From the NCBI GenBank assembly GCA_030834835.1, contig JAUQXD010000418.1, positions 1 to 8,330 of the forward strand: 8,330 bases of DNA, read 5' to 3'. The notes under the pieces are model-generated. The model saw only the letters and a list, made by a program, of their open reading frames with translations, was not told the DNA's origin and did not search any database. The position numbers were made by a program, and so were the translations under genes. This document shows positions 1 through 5,654 of this stretch, piece after piece. Position 1 is the stretch's first letter. Each line of letters begins with the position of its first letter. This stretch comes from Thermoflexales bacterium (GTDB taxonomy: Bacteria; Chloroflexota; Anaerolineae; Fen-1058).

Positions 1-121
1 GATCCGAAAACCGTTCCTTACCCATGTGGCACCAATCCACACCGAAAGGTTGCGACTGGCCGTACACGCTGATGGGCACCCATTGGTTGGGCACCCACTC
101 GTGTGGAATTGAGCTCGTCAT
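1..121 (-). CDS. 5' part of an unnamed gene translationally coupled to the Nif11 gene (runs off the window)
   Basis: The ATG at 121-119 overlaps the TGA of the Nif11 gene as ATGA, and the frame stays open for 40 codons to base 1, so this is the N-terminus of a longer protein. The frame reads like real protein: two WVP repeats (WVPNQ-WVPIS), then PFGVDWCHMGKERFSD at the window edge. A pattern of the type VDWCxxGxxRF(T/S)(D/E) is, from memory, typical of the start of cupin/JmjC-like proteins, some of which carry a Nif11-type domain in front. If so, this would be a split version of that arrangement. The coding call rests on the 4-base overlap, the lack of stops and the composition; the other two minus frames here do not read as well. 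A 10-bp direct repeat (73-82 and 88-97, 15-bp period) encodes the doubled WVP. The cupin assignment is tentative because only the leader part is visible. No separate promoter is expected; translation probably depends on ribosomes finishing the Nif11 gene. Confidence 0.62.
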   Translation of the reverse strand, partial: MTSSIPHEWVPNQWVPISVYGQSQPFGVDWCHMGKERFSD

Positions 122-327
122 CGGATCTCTCGCTCGAACCATGCGCGCTGATTGGCCTGCATCGCAGCTTCCACTTCGGCGGCTGTGAACACGCAGTCAT
201 GCTCGCGTCCCCGCTGCACAACCAGCTCAATAAAGGCTTCGCGCTGCGTGCAAGCCCGCAACTCATGCTGCAAAGCCCTATCGCCTGGCACCACACTTTG
301 AAAGCGCTCCAAATCCTGTTCAGACAT
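118..327 (-). CDS. Nif11-domain small protein
   Basis: A 69-residue acidic, Trp-poor protein that matches the Nif11/nitrile-hydratase-like leader family along its whole length: MSEQDLERFQ at the start, a D-x-x-LQ-x-x-L turn (D16 to L22), the REAFIELVVQRG helix, the hydrophobic CVFTAAEVEAAM segment, and an aromatic-charged end (RAWFEREIR). Nif11 domains are known as leader peptides of ribosomally made natural products and as stand-alone or fused small proteins of unknown role. Here the protein stops right after the domain; there is no GG-type cleavage site followed by a Cys/Ser/Thr-rich core, so it is not an obvious precursor peptide. The ATG start is supported by a GAGG ribosome site 8 bases upstream. 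Its stop overlaps the start of the next gene (ATGA). Its ribosome site lies in the last codons of the decayed hsdM fragment, so the gene now sits directly behind a pseudogene and may be read from the promoter candidate near 1031-1059. Confidence 0.8.
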   Translation of the reverse strand: MSEQDLERFQSVVPGDRALQHELRACTQREAFIELVVQRGREHDCVFTAAEVEAAMQANQRAWFEREIR

Positions 328-330
328 GCT

Positions 331-477
331 CTATACCTCGACCGTAGGTCGGTCTTCGTTCTTGTCCTCAATGGCCTCATCGCGCCGTTGATGTCGACGC
401 CGGTGTTAGCGCCTTCCCGATCGCCTGTCGGCGGCATCCCACAGGCGTTTTTCGATTTCGGTCGTGTTGGCGGGCAT
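331..477 (-). pseudogene. hsdM: Relic of a type I restriction-modification methyltransferase gene (hsdM), internally deleted and frameshifted
   Basis: From the ATG at 477-475 the frame reads MPANTTEIEKRLWDAAD, which is the characteristic start of many HsdM subunits (expected to continue RANSKLK...). After this it meets TAA at 408-406. A different minus frame then reads EGANTGVDINGAMR (415-375), and the first frame resumes as AIEDKNED (375-352), ending RPTVEV at a TAG (333-331). Joined with one restored G near 375, the second block reads INGAMRAIEDKNED, matching the conserved HsdM segment that normally lies some tens of residues after the N-terminus (typically AMRAIE-x-x-N-x-x-L-x-GVLP). So the start and one later piece survive, the intervening segment is deleted around 417-427, and the catalytic domain (NPPF-type motif IV) is absent. 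The gene therefore cannot make a methyltransferase. It starts 12 bases after the stop of the equally broken 490-974 gene. No hsdS or hsdR is visible. Identification rests on recalled family motifs, not on a search. Confidence 0.68.
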
Positions 478-489
478 AGGGTCTTGGGC

Positions 490-974
490 TCAGAAGGATT
501 CGGCTTCGTGGACCAAGAAGTAGCCGGATGAACTCCTCACCAGGGTTTCGGACAGCGGCAGGACTGAGCTGACCGCTTGCAGCGCATCGAGTTCGGTCAG
601 ATCGATTGGCTTGAGGTGCTTGATCTTCATCCACGCATTCATGTGTCGTACGAGTTTTTCTCGGCGTAGTAAGCGGGCACTAACGGTTTCTCTCTTGGCG
701 GTAGGTTTTTTGAAACGGCCAATAAGTCTGCCCTGAAAGCCGTGGGCAGCCGGCGATTGCCCTTGACCAGATACAGGAACGCGGGTGTGGCCTCTTGAAT
801 CTGCCGGTTGAGCCGATCGATGCGACCGACCGCCAGTGTGCTGCCCAACTTGCCAAACCACACCGCGCCGTGCTGCGCAACCACCTCGTTATGGCGCGCA
901 ATCACATCGCCGACATCGAACATACTGTCGGCAAATCGAACCACAAGGTGAGCGGGCGGGTTGTCAGTCGGCAT
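490..974 (-). pseudogene. Conserved-looking hypothetical gene broken by a single frameshift
   Basis: Two minus frames join to one protein of about 161 residues. The first frame (ATG 972-974, AAAGG ribosome site 5 bases upstream) reads VVRFADSMFDVGDVIARHN, then VWFGKLGSTLAV, IDRLNRQIQ, TPAFLYLVKGNRR and LVPAYYAEKN, and stops at 639-641. The continuation lies in the other frame and ends at 490: RHMNAWMKIKHLKPIDLTEL, DALQAVSSVLPLSETLVRSS and GYFLV. The switch falls at an A5 run (T5 at 655-659 on the plus strand); one extra A, or loss of two, restores a continuous frame. The GK-x-G, LYLVK and (A/S)VSS-x-LP-x-SE blocks read like a conserved small domain, but I cannot name the family with confidence; position next to an hsdM relic suggests a restriction-locus accessory gene. 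Explanations in order of likelihood: real decay (its neighbour is also broken), a homopolymer sequencing error, or programmed -1 frameshifting, for which the local G-AAA-AAC is not a canonical slippery heptamer. Confidence 0.6.
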
Positions 975-1030
975 GAGTACCTTTACGCATCAGTCAGTGG
1001 CCTGAGGGGGCTACTTATCGCGTGGGCTTG

Positions 1031-1059
1031 ATTGTATGCCGAAACGGGACGAGGGGCAA
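1031..1059 (-). promoter_or_regulatory. Candidate sigma-70-type promoter for the 974-to-1 gene group
   Basis: On the minus strand TTGCCC (1059-1054) and TACAAT (1036-1031) are separated by 17 bases. The -10 matches the consensus at five of six positions and the -35 at four of six. It would start transcription near 1024, giving a leader of about 50 bases before the ATG at 974. It lies in the only sizeable non-coding gap of the window (975-1178, about 200 bases), where I see no other gene or hairpin of note. This gap separates the long metabolic run from the decayed restriction locus and the Nif11 gene. Sequence match only. Confidence 0.4.
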
Positions 1060-1178
1060 ACGCACCACGGCCACATTCCACGTCGATGGCAGCGGCACAA
1101 CCCATGAACGGTCGGGATAACTTTGTAGACTAAGTCGCCCGCGATTGCCTGGTCGATCCTGGCAGGCTTCAGACCGGT

Positions 1179-1544
1179 TTAGTTCACGGCTGCGGCAACC
1201 GTCGCCAACAACTTCTCCGGCGGCTCACCTTTGCAGACGAAGGCATCGGCCCCGGCGAGTAGCGCCTCCCCTTCGGCGTCGCCATACATTGAGAGCGCCA
1301 TGATCTTGATCTGCGGCCAGCGTGCTTTGATCCGGCGGGTCGCTTCGATGCCGTCCATTACCGGCATGCGCATATCCATCAACACCAAATCGGGTTGGCA
1401 GCGTTCAATCGCCTCAATCGCTTCTACGCCGTTCGCGGCTTCGCGCACCTCGCCGATCATCGGCCACGTCGCCAGCAGCGCCTTCAAGCTCTGACGGGCG
1501 CGCGGCTGATCGTCGACGATGAGAATCTGGATGGGGTCGCTCAT
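1179..1544 (-). CDS. Stand-alone response-regulator receiver domain protein
   Basis: A 121-residue CheY-like receiver with all phosphorylation residues: acidic pair D11-D12 (ILIVDDQ), phospho-acceptor D57 in LVLMDMRMPVMDG, switch residue S85 (ALSM), and K105 in the FVCKGEPPEKL segment. The protein ends right after the receiver, with no DNA-binding or enzymatic output domain, so it would act by protein contact or as a phosphate relay. The sequence style is that of NarL/FixJ-type receivers. I chose the ATG at 1544, which gives the normal receiver N-terminus MSDPIQILIVDD. An in-frame GTG at 1580, directly after the TAG of the preceding PPOX gene, would add 12 residues of unconvincing sequence; a weak GAAAG purine stretch lies about 8 bases before the ATG. 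No histidine kinase lies in the window, so the partner is elsewhere. It is the last gene of the long run; no clear terminator follows it. Confidence 0.88.
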   Translation of the reverse strand: MSDPIQILIVDDQPRARQSLKALLATWPMIGEVREAANGVEAIEAIERCQPDLVLMDMRMPVMDGIEATRRIKARWPQIKIMALSMYGDAEGEALLAGADAFVCKGEPPEKLLATVAAAVN

Positions 1545-1580
1545 GGATTGATCTTTCACCGCGTGATGTGAAGGCCGCAC

Positions 1581-2006
1581 CTATCTAAAAATCGCATCCA
1601 ACGAAACCTTGATCGGCTCGATTTTGACGATCACGCGCGTCTCCTTGTATTTCTGCTCAGCCGGGTAGATGTCGCCATAGAAATGCTGCTTGCCGGTATA
1701 GCGCCGGGTAAGTGTATCCGCATGAATCTCAGCACCCGCCTGAGTTATTTCGGCCACTTGTCCGCGCACTTCCAACCAACGGCTCGAATCGTTGGGATCG
1801 ATGCTGAGCAGCGTGACCTTCGGATTGGCCCGCAGGTTGCGACCCTTTTGCCGTTCGAGGGTCGTATTGATCAAGATGTATTCGCCATCATAGTCGGCCC
1901 AGACGATGCTGGATTGAGGCATGCCGTCGGGCATCAGAGTGGTCAGCACGGCGTGAACGGGCGTACACACTAGATCGCGGTGGGTGTCTGGTATCGTGAC
2001 CGTCAT
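1581..2006 (-). CDS. PPOX-fold (split beta-barrel) flavin/F420-dependent oxidoreductase, copy 2
   Basis: A 141-residue protein of the pyridoxamine-phosphate-oxidase-like split-barrel family, of the normal size for single-domain members. Family marks in order: the strand pair AVLTTLMPDGMPQSSIVWADYDG (about residues 19-41), the ILINTTLERQKGRNLRANPKV cofactor-side segment (about 44-64), the LEVRGQVAEI strand (about 78-87), and the C-terminal IVKIEPIKVSLD strand. Members bind FMN, F420 or haem as dimers and reduce or degrade diverse small molecules; the N-terminal pattern fits the group annotated as PPOX class F420-dependent, which I consider likely but unproven. It starts 6 bases after the stop of the related gene at 2013-2432; its AAGGG ribosome site spans that stop, so the two are almost certainly co-translated. 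The two proteins share the same motif order but differ widely, so this is an old duplication or two recruited paralogues, not a recent copy. Confidence 0.85.
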   Translation of the reverse strand: MTVTIPDTHRDLVCTPVHAVLTTLMPDGMPQSSIVWADYDGEYILINTTLERQKGRNLRANPKVTLLSIDPNDSSRWLEVRGQVAEITQAGAEIHADTLTRRYTGKQHFYGDIYPAEQKYKETRVIVKIEPIKVSLDAIFR

Positions 2007-2012
2007 TGCGGC

Positions 2013-2432
2013 TTACCCTTCTACCCGGATGTGGGTGGGCGTAATTCGGACACGGATCGGGATATAGCTGGACGCCAATTCCGCCGGCACCGCATCGCCA
2101 AAGAACTTCGCATCCGGCTTGCCCAAATACAGTTGAGCGAGTTCGTCGTTGTGTTCCACGGCCCCCGCTTCCGTCATCTCCACCACCAGTCCACGAATCT
2201 CAATGTTGTGAAGTGGATGCTGCGGGTCATAAACCAGGATCGACACTTTGGGATTCACCCGCATGTTCTTCTCTTTGCGGAAGCCTTTCATCACGTTGAT
2301 CAAGATGTCATCACCCTTGCGGTTGCACCAGACCGGCGTCGTCTGCGGCTGACCGTCGGGCATGATGGTAGACAACACTACCGTGAAGGGACCGTCAATC
2401 AAAGCCAGGTGCGATGCAGGTATCTGTTTCAT
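2013..2432 (-). CDS. PPOX-fold (split beta-barrel) flavin/F420-dependent oxidoreductase, copy 1
   Basis: A 139-residue single-domain split-barrel protein: VVLSTIMPDGQPQTTPVWCN (about residues 18-37), DDILINVMKGFRKEKNMRVN (about 41-60) followed by PKVSILVYDP, then IEIRGLVVEM and a C-terminal RVRITPTHIRV strand. These are the standard blocks of the PPOX class F420-dependent/FMN-binding family, whose members act as small redox enzymes. The TPVW segment with the LIN strand is close to that of F420-binding members, so F420 is the favoured cofactor; this is inference. The ATG at 2432 follows a purine-rich AAAGGA stretch about 12 bases upstream, rather far, with a second GAG closer in. It lies 51 bases after the epimerase gene and 6 bases before its paralogue. 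Having two adjacent divergent members suggests either two steps on related substrates or a heterodimer. Confidence 0.86.
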   Translation of the reverse strand: MKQIPASHLALIDGPFTVVLSTIMPDGQPQTTPVWCNRKGDDILINVMKGFRKEKNMRVNPKVSILVYDPQHPLHNIEIRGLVVEMTEAGAVEHNDELAQLYLGKPDAKFFGDAVPAELASSYIPIRVRITPTHIRVEG

Positions 2433-2483
2433 GATCTCGATGATCCTTTCGCTCGCTACGACCGCACATGTCCGGAGCTCGGC

Positions 2484-3347
2484 TTAAACTACAGCCGCAA
2501 TCTCATGTCGCAGCGCGTTTTCCAACTCTGGAAAACGGAACTGATAGCCTGTAGCGAGCAGCTGGCGCGGCTCCAGCCGCCGACTGGCTAACATGAACGC
2601 CTCGCCCATTTCGCCCATGAGCAGACGCACGACAAAAGCGGGCAGCGGCAGGCCGGATTTATGAAGTGCGCGATTGACCGTCGGCATGAACTCGGCGTTG
2701 CGCAAGGGGTAAGGGCTGGTGGGATTGACCGGTCCGACCAACGCCTCGGTCGTGAGCACATGCTGCACGATGCTCGCCAGGTCGTCGCGCGAAACCCAGC
2801 TCATCCATTGCCGACCGCTGCCCGCGCGGCTAATTCCACCCCGGATGCTTGCGCCGCCGACCACCATCGGAATACGCAGGTGCGCCACTCGAATGCCGAC
2901 CTCGCTTGCCGGAGCTGCGGCGGCTTCGCCAGCGCATTGCAGTTGCGCAAGGAAATCTCCACCGACAGGGCTCTCTTCGGTGAGGATGTCGTCGCCAGAA
3001 GATGGATAGATGCCCTGACCGGAAGCGCATACCAGTACTTGCGGTTTTCGCCTGCAAGCGGCCAAAGTCGTTGCCAGGAGACTGTTCGTTCGGACGCGGT
3101 TGGCGTGTATGCGCTGCTTGAAATCGGGCGTCCACCGGCTGTTCCATGACATGCTTGCCAGATGGACTACGCCGTCAAAGCCTTCGAGCCTCGCACTATC
3201 AATCGTGCCCGCATCTGGATCCCATTGAACCTCCGCATCGCATGGCGAGCGCCGTACTAAACGAACGACATCGTGACCCTGGCTCGCGAGATACGGCGCG
3301 ACGGCCAATCCGATCATGCCACTCGTGCCACTGATTAGAATTCGCAT
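2484..3347 (-). CDS. TIGR01777-type NAD(P)-dependent epimerase (SDR, SulA-like)
   Basis: A 287-residue extended short-chain dehydrogenase/reductase. The N-terminal Rossmann motif is GTSGMIG (residues 7-13); VVHLASMSW (61-69) is the usual nucleotide-side loop; VCASGQGIYPSSGD (106-119) carries the expected Ser/Tyr region with Y114; GSGRQWMSW (176-184) with the following DDL is diagnostic of the TIGR01777 family; and the C-terminal LLMGEMGEAFMLASRR-LEP block matches the DUF1731 tail. Family enzymes are called nucleoside-diphosphate-sugar epimerases, but their substrate is generally unknown. An odd point: between LRIPMVVGG and GSGRQW the chain is about 15 residues shorter than usual (the segment that normally includes the glycine-rich GGxLG loop), so the substrate pocket may differ. 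The ATG is well supported by AAGGAG 7 bases upstream. It follows the acyltransferase gene by 27 bases and precedes the PPOX pair, consistent with one transcript. Confidence 0.88.
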   Translation of the reverse strand: MRILISGTSGMIGLAVAPYLASQGHDVVRLVRRSPCDAEVQWDPDAGTIDSARLEGFDGVVHLASMSWNSRWTPDFKQRIHANRVRTNSLLATTLAACRRKPQVLVCASGQGIYPSSGDDILTEESPVGGDFLAQLQCAGEAAAAPASEVGIRVAHLRIPMVVGGASIRGGISRAGSGRQWMSWVSRDDLASIVQHVLTTEALVGPVNPTSPYPLRNAEFMPTVNRALHKSGLPLPAFVVRLLMGEMGEAFMLASRRLEPRQLLATGYQFRFPELENALRHEIAAVV

Positions 3348-3374
3348 GATATGCTCCTTGTGTTTCGGACATCA

Positions 3375-4184
3375 CTACTCATGATCGAGACCATACCCGC
3401 TCTCGACCAGTTCCACCAGTCGATGTGTGAAGCGGGCGGCCGGAGCTCCATCGAGGACATCGTGGTCAAACACCACGGTCAGGTTGAGCATCTCGCGCGG
3501 CTCGATCCGGCCTTCCACGATAGCCGGCTTCCAGGCAATACTCCCCACGACCAGGCCCAGCACCTGGGTTACGGGAAAAACTCCCCAGCCACTATGACCC
3601 TCGCCAAACATGCCGACCGCCGTTATGCCGACGGTGCCGCCCAGAGCCACGGGAATCGTCGGGTTATGGCCCATGATCGCGCGGATTGCAGCATTGAATG
3701 GCCTGGCTAGCGGCCGCGGCAGCAACATGGCAAACCGGAACCAGGCGGGTAATCCTCGGTTGGGCGGCACCGGTGTAGACTGTACCGAGCGGATCTCCTG
3801 GTGGATCTCCAGGTAGGTCTTGTGGTTGGCGCGTCGGATAACATGACCCATCAGGGCGCGCTTCTCGCCGATCTTCCGTTCAATCATCAACCCCACGTCC
3901 ACGTCGTCAAACAGGACGAGTTGTTTGCGGCCTTTCAGGTAAGCCTGCACGGCCTTGTCTTCATTTACTGCGCGGGCCAGGCAGAAGGTCAGAAAACCGG
4001 TGAAGGACAGTGTCTCACCGGTGCGCGCTTTATGCTCCGCGATGAACTGCCGGGCGACCGTCACGTCCACTTCCAACAGGCCGTACATGCAATGCTTCGG
4101 CTCAGCCAGATCGAGCATGTTGATCATTACGCGACGCCCTGGTGGGAGATCGATCACGTGATAGGGGCCAGTTTTCTCATTCAT
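3375..4184 (-). CDS. Stand-alone 2-oxoacid dehydrogenase-type acyltransferase (E2 catalytic-domain protein)
   Basis: A 269-residue protein equal to the catalytic domain of dihydrolipoamide acyltransferases, the fold shared with chloramphenicol acetyltransferase. It has no lipoyl domain and no peripheral-subunit-binding domain. Visible blocks: LSFTGFLTFCLARAV (59-73), FDDVDVGLMIE (92-102), the GTVGITAVGMFG strand (183-194), LGLVVGSIAWKP (209-220), and the active site FDHDVLDGAPAARF (239-252) with the catalytic H241 and the D245-G246 pair. The usual DHRxxDG has Asp instead of Arg after the His, which is tolerated in stand-alone relatives. Without its own lipoyl arm the protein must use another acyl donor, such as acyl-CoA, or a lipoyl domain in trans; no E1, E3 or lipoyl protein is encoded here. 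The ATG at 4184 has an AGGAG site 10 bases upstream, and only 18 bases separate it from the serine hydrolase gene, so it is likely in the same operon. Acceptor and donor are unknown. Confidence 0.87.
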   Translation of the reverse strand: MNEKTGPYHVIDLPPGRRVMINMLDLAEPKHCMYGLLEVDVTVARQFIAEHKARTGETLSFTGFLTFCLARAVNEDKAVQAYLKGRKQLVLFDDVDVGLMIERKIGEKRALMGHVIRRANHKTYLEIHQEIRSVQSTPVPPNRGLPAWFRFAMLLPRPLARPFNAAIRAIMGHNPTIPVALGGTVGITAVGMFGEGHSGWGVFPVTQVLGLVVGSIAWKPAIVEGRIEPREMLNLTVVFDHDVLDGAPAARFTHRLVELVESGYGLDHE

Positions 4185-4202
4185 GTCTTGACTTCTCCTA
4201 CC

Positions 4203-5654
4203 TCAATTCGTAGCAGACTTTCTCAGGCTCCGGAGGATTAGCCCGGTGCGCAGGAGGCTCCAGATCCCGGCGAAGCCGCCGCCAATGATGGCGATCCAGG
4301 CAACGTCCGGCATGTAGAGCATCAGATAGCGGAGCATGCGACGGATCTGTAGAAATATCGGGAGCGCCACGAGCGACACGTTCGGAATTAGCGGCAGCAG
4401 GATATGCCGCCCCCACAGGCGTGCCCCGCTCGGGCGGTGTTCCGCATCTCGACGCCAATCGCGTAACAAGCGCAGCGTAGCGAGGACACCCGCGATCTGG
4501 AGAAGCGGGACCAGCAGCAGAGCGCGCATGGCCCAGGGGATGAAGCCCAGCTTGATCGGGGCGGGCTGCCGGCCGGCAAGCAGGGCGGCCACACCTAACC
4601 CAACCTCTGCCAGGACGGGGGGCAATCCATAATGGTCGGCGTTGACGAGCAGGACGACGCCTGTCTTCTGCTCTGGCAGGAGCGCCATAAAGGAAGAGAA
4701 GTCTGGCACATTGCCGCCGTGCCAGATGATCTTCGTTTGGGCGTCATCTGAGAAAAACCAACCCATGCCGTATTTCCCCACCGTCATACCCATCGCGCGA
4801 TATTCGGCAACCCCGCGATGCAGCTCGTCGATATCGGCTGGCGAGAGGATGTGCACGTCACCGTAACGGCCACCGTTCAGATGAGCGATCAGGTAATGGG
4901 CCATATCTTCGGCGCTGGAGATGAGCTGGCCGGCTGGCAGCGACCCACGCGGAAGCGCAAGATTGGGTATGGCGAAGGGGCGAGCAAACCAGTAGCGGTG
5001 GCCCAGCGCCAGACCGTCCTGCTTCGCCCTAGCCTGCGAGGTGTAGCTGTGACTCATGCCCAATGGCGTAAAGAGATGATGTTGAATGTAGTCCGCGTAG
5101 GCTTCACCGCTGGCGGTCTCGATGATCAGTCCCAATAAGTTGTAATTCAAGTTGCTGTACTCGAACGCCGTGCCGATCGGGTGGGTGAGATTGAGTGTGG
5201 ACAAGGCCCGCGCCTGGCGCTCAGCAGCATCGGGGCTATCGTCCAAATCAGCCAGGCTGCTCATTCCAGCTAAGCCGGGCAGGCCGCTGGTCTGGTTCAA
5301 CAGGTGGCGCACGGTGAGATTAGCGGATGCCTGGGGGTCGGCCACCCGGAACCAGGGCAGGTAGCGTTGGATCGGAGCATCCAGTTCGATCTTCCCGGCT
5401 TCGACGAGTTGCATCACCGCCAGAGCGGTAAATGATTTGGTCGTGGATCCCAGCACGAAAGGCGTTTGAGGCGAGGGCGTTTCACCGCCAGGGCGGGTGT
5501 GGCCAAAGCCATCGCCAAAGCCGCGCAGGTGCACAATCTGATCACCCTCGACGATGGCGAGAGCTACGCCGGGAATGTCCAGACGATCCATTTGCCGTTG
5601 GACGTAGGCGTCCACCTCATCAAACGATCCGGGAAGACGTTCCTTCGTTTTCAC
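4203..5654 (-). CDS. Beta-lactamase-fold serine hydrolase (class C/PBP-like) with C-terminal membrane helices
   Basis: A 483-residue protein. Residues about 12-345 form a class C beta-lactamase/esterase-type domain: catalytic SxxK as S70-T-T-K73 (FVLGSTTKSFTALAVMQLVE), the second motif Y166-S-N168 (EYSNLNYNLLG), and the third motif H312-G-G (IIWHGGNVPDF). Such proteins act as peptidases, esterases or D-aminoacyl hydrolases; true beta-lactamase activity should not be assumed. The last third holds about three hydrophobic helices (roughly 372-396, 417-436, 443-468) separated by Arg-rich loops. No signal peptide is visible at the N-terminus (MKTKERLPGSFDEVDAYV), which is unusual for a family that mostly works outside the membrane; the domain may face the cytoplasm. 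Translation starts at a GTG overlapping the TGA of the alpha/beta hydrolase gene (GTGA), with AGAGGA 6 bases upstream, so the two hydrolases are translationally coupled. The acyltransferase gene follows 18 bases later. Confidence 0.9.
   Translation of the reverse strand: MKTKERLPGSFDEVDAYVQRQMDRLDIPGVALAIVEGDQIVHLRGFGDGFGHTRPGGETPSPQTPFVLGSTTKSFTALAVMQLVEAGKIELDAPIQRYLPWFRVADPQASANLTVRHLLNQTSGLPGLAGMSSLADLDDSPDAAERQARALSTLNLTHPIGTAFEYSNLNYNLLGLIIETASGEAYADYIQHHLFTPLGMSHSYTSQARAKQDGLALGHRYWFARPFAIPNLALPRGSLPAGQLISSAEDMAHYLIAHLNGGRYGDVHILSPADIDELHRGVAEYRAMGMTVGKYGMGWFFSDDAQTKIIWHGGNVPDFSSFMALLPEQKTGVVLLVNADHYGLPPVLAEVGLGVAALLAGRQPAPIKLGFIPWAMRALLLVPLLQIAGVLATLRLLRDWRRDAEHRPSGARLWGRHILLPLIPNVSLVALPIFLQIRRMLRYLMLYMPDVAWIAIIGGGFAGIWSLLRTGLILRSLRKSATN

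Noticed and set aside
73..97. 10-bp direct repeat TGGGCACCCA with 15-bp period
   Set aside because: It encodes the doubled WVP in the partial gene and has only two copies; a local coding duplication rather than a binding-site array.
377..634. Minus-strand frame starting MDEDQAPQANRS
   Set aside because: Crosses from the end of the frameshifted gene into the hsdM relic in a non-matching frame; composition is unlike protein.
655..659. Programmed -1 frameshift site in the 490-974 gene
   Set aside because: The local heptamer is G-AAA-AAC, which does not allow good re-pairing in the P site, and I see no strong downstream structure; decay or read error is more likely.
1147..1167. Possible terminator hairpin after the response regulator gene (GCCTG/CAGGC)
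   Set aside because: A 5-bp stem with an 11-base loop and no T-run after it on the minus strand; too weak for a rho-independent terminator.
1555..1572. Inverted repeat TTCAC-N8-GTGAA just upstream of the response regulator start
   Set aside because: Only 5 bp arms with an 8-base loop; could be chance in this GC range, and there is no second copy or overlap with a promoter to call it an operator.
1980..2591. 203-codon plus-strand open frame antisense to PPOX copy 1
   Set aside because: His/Arg-rich composition with no motifs; it mirrors the opposite strand of clearly real genes, as do the other long plus-strand frames (for example 5432-6307 and 7489-8214).
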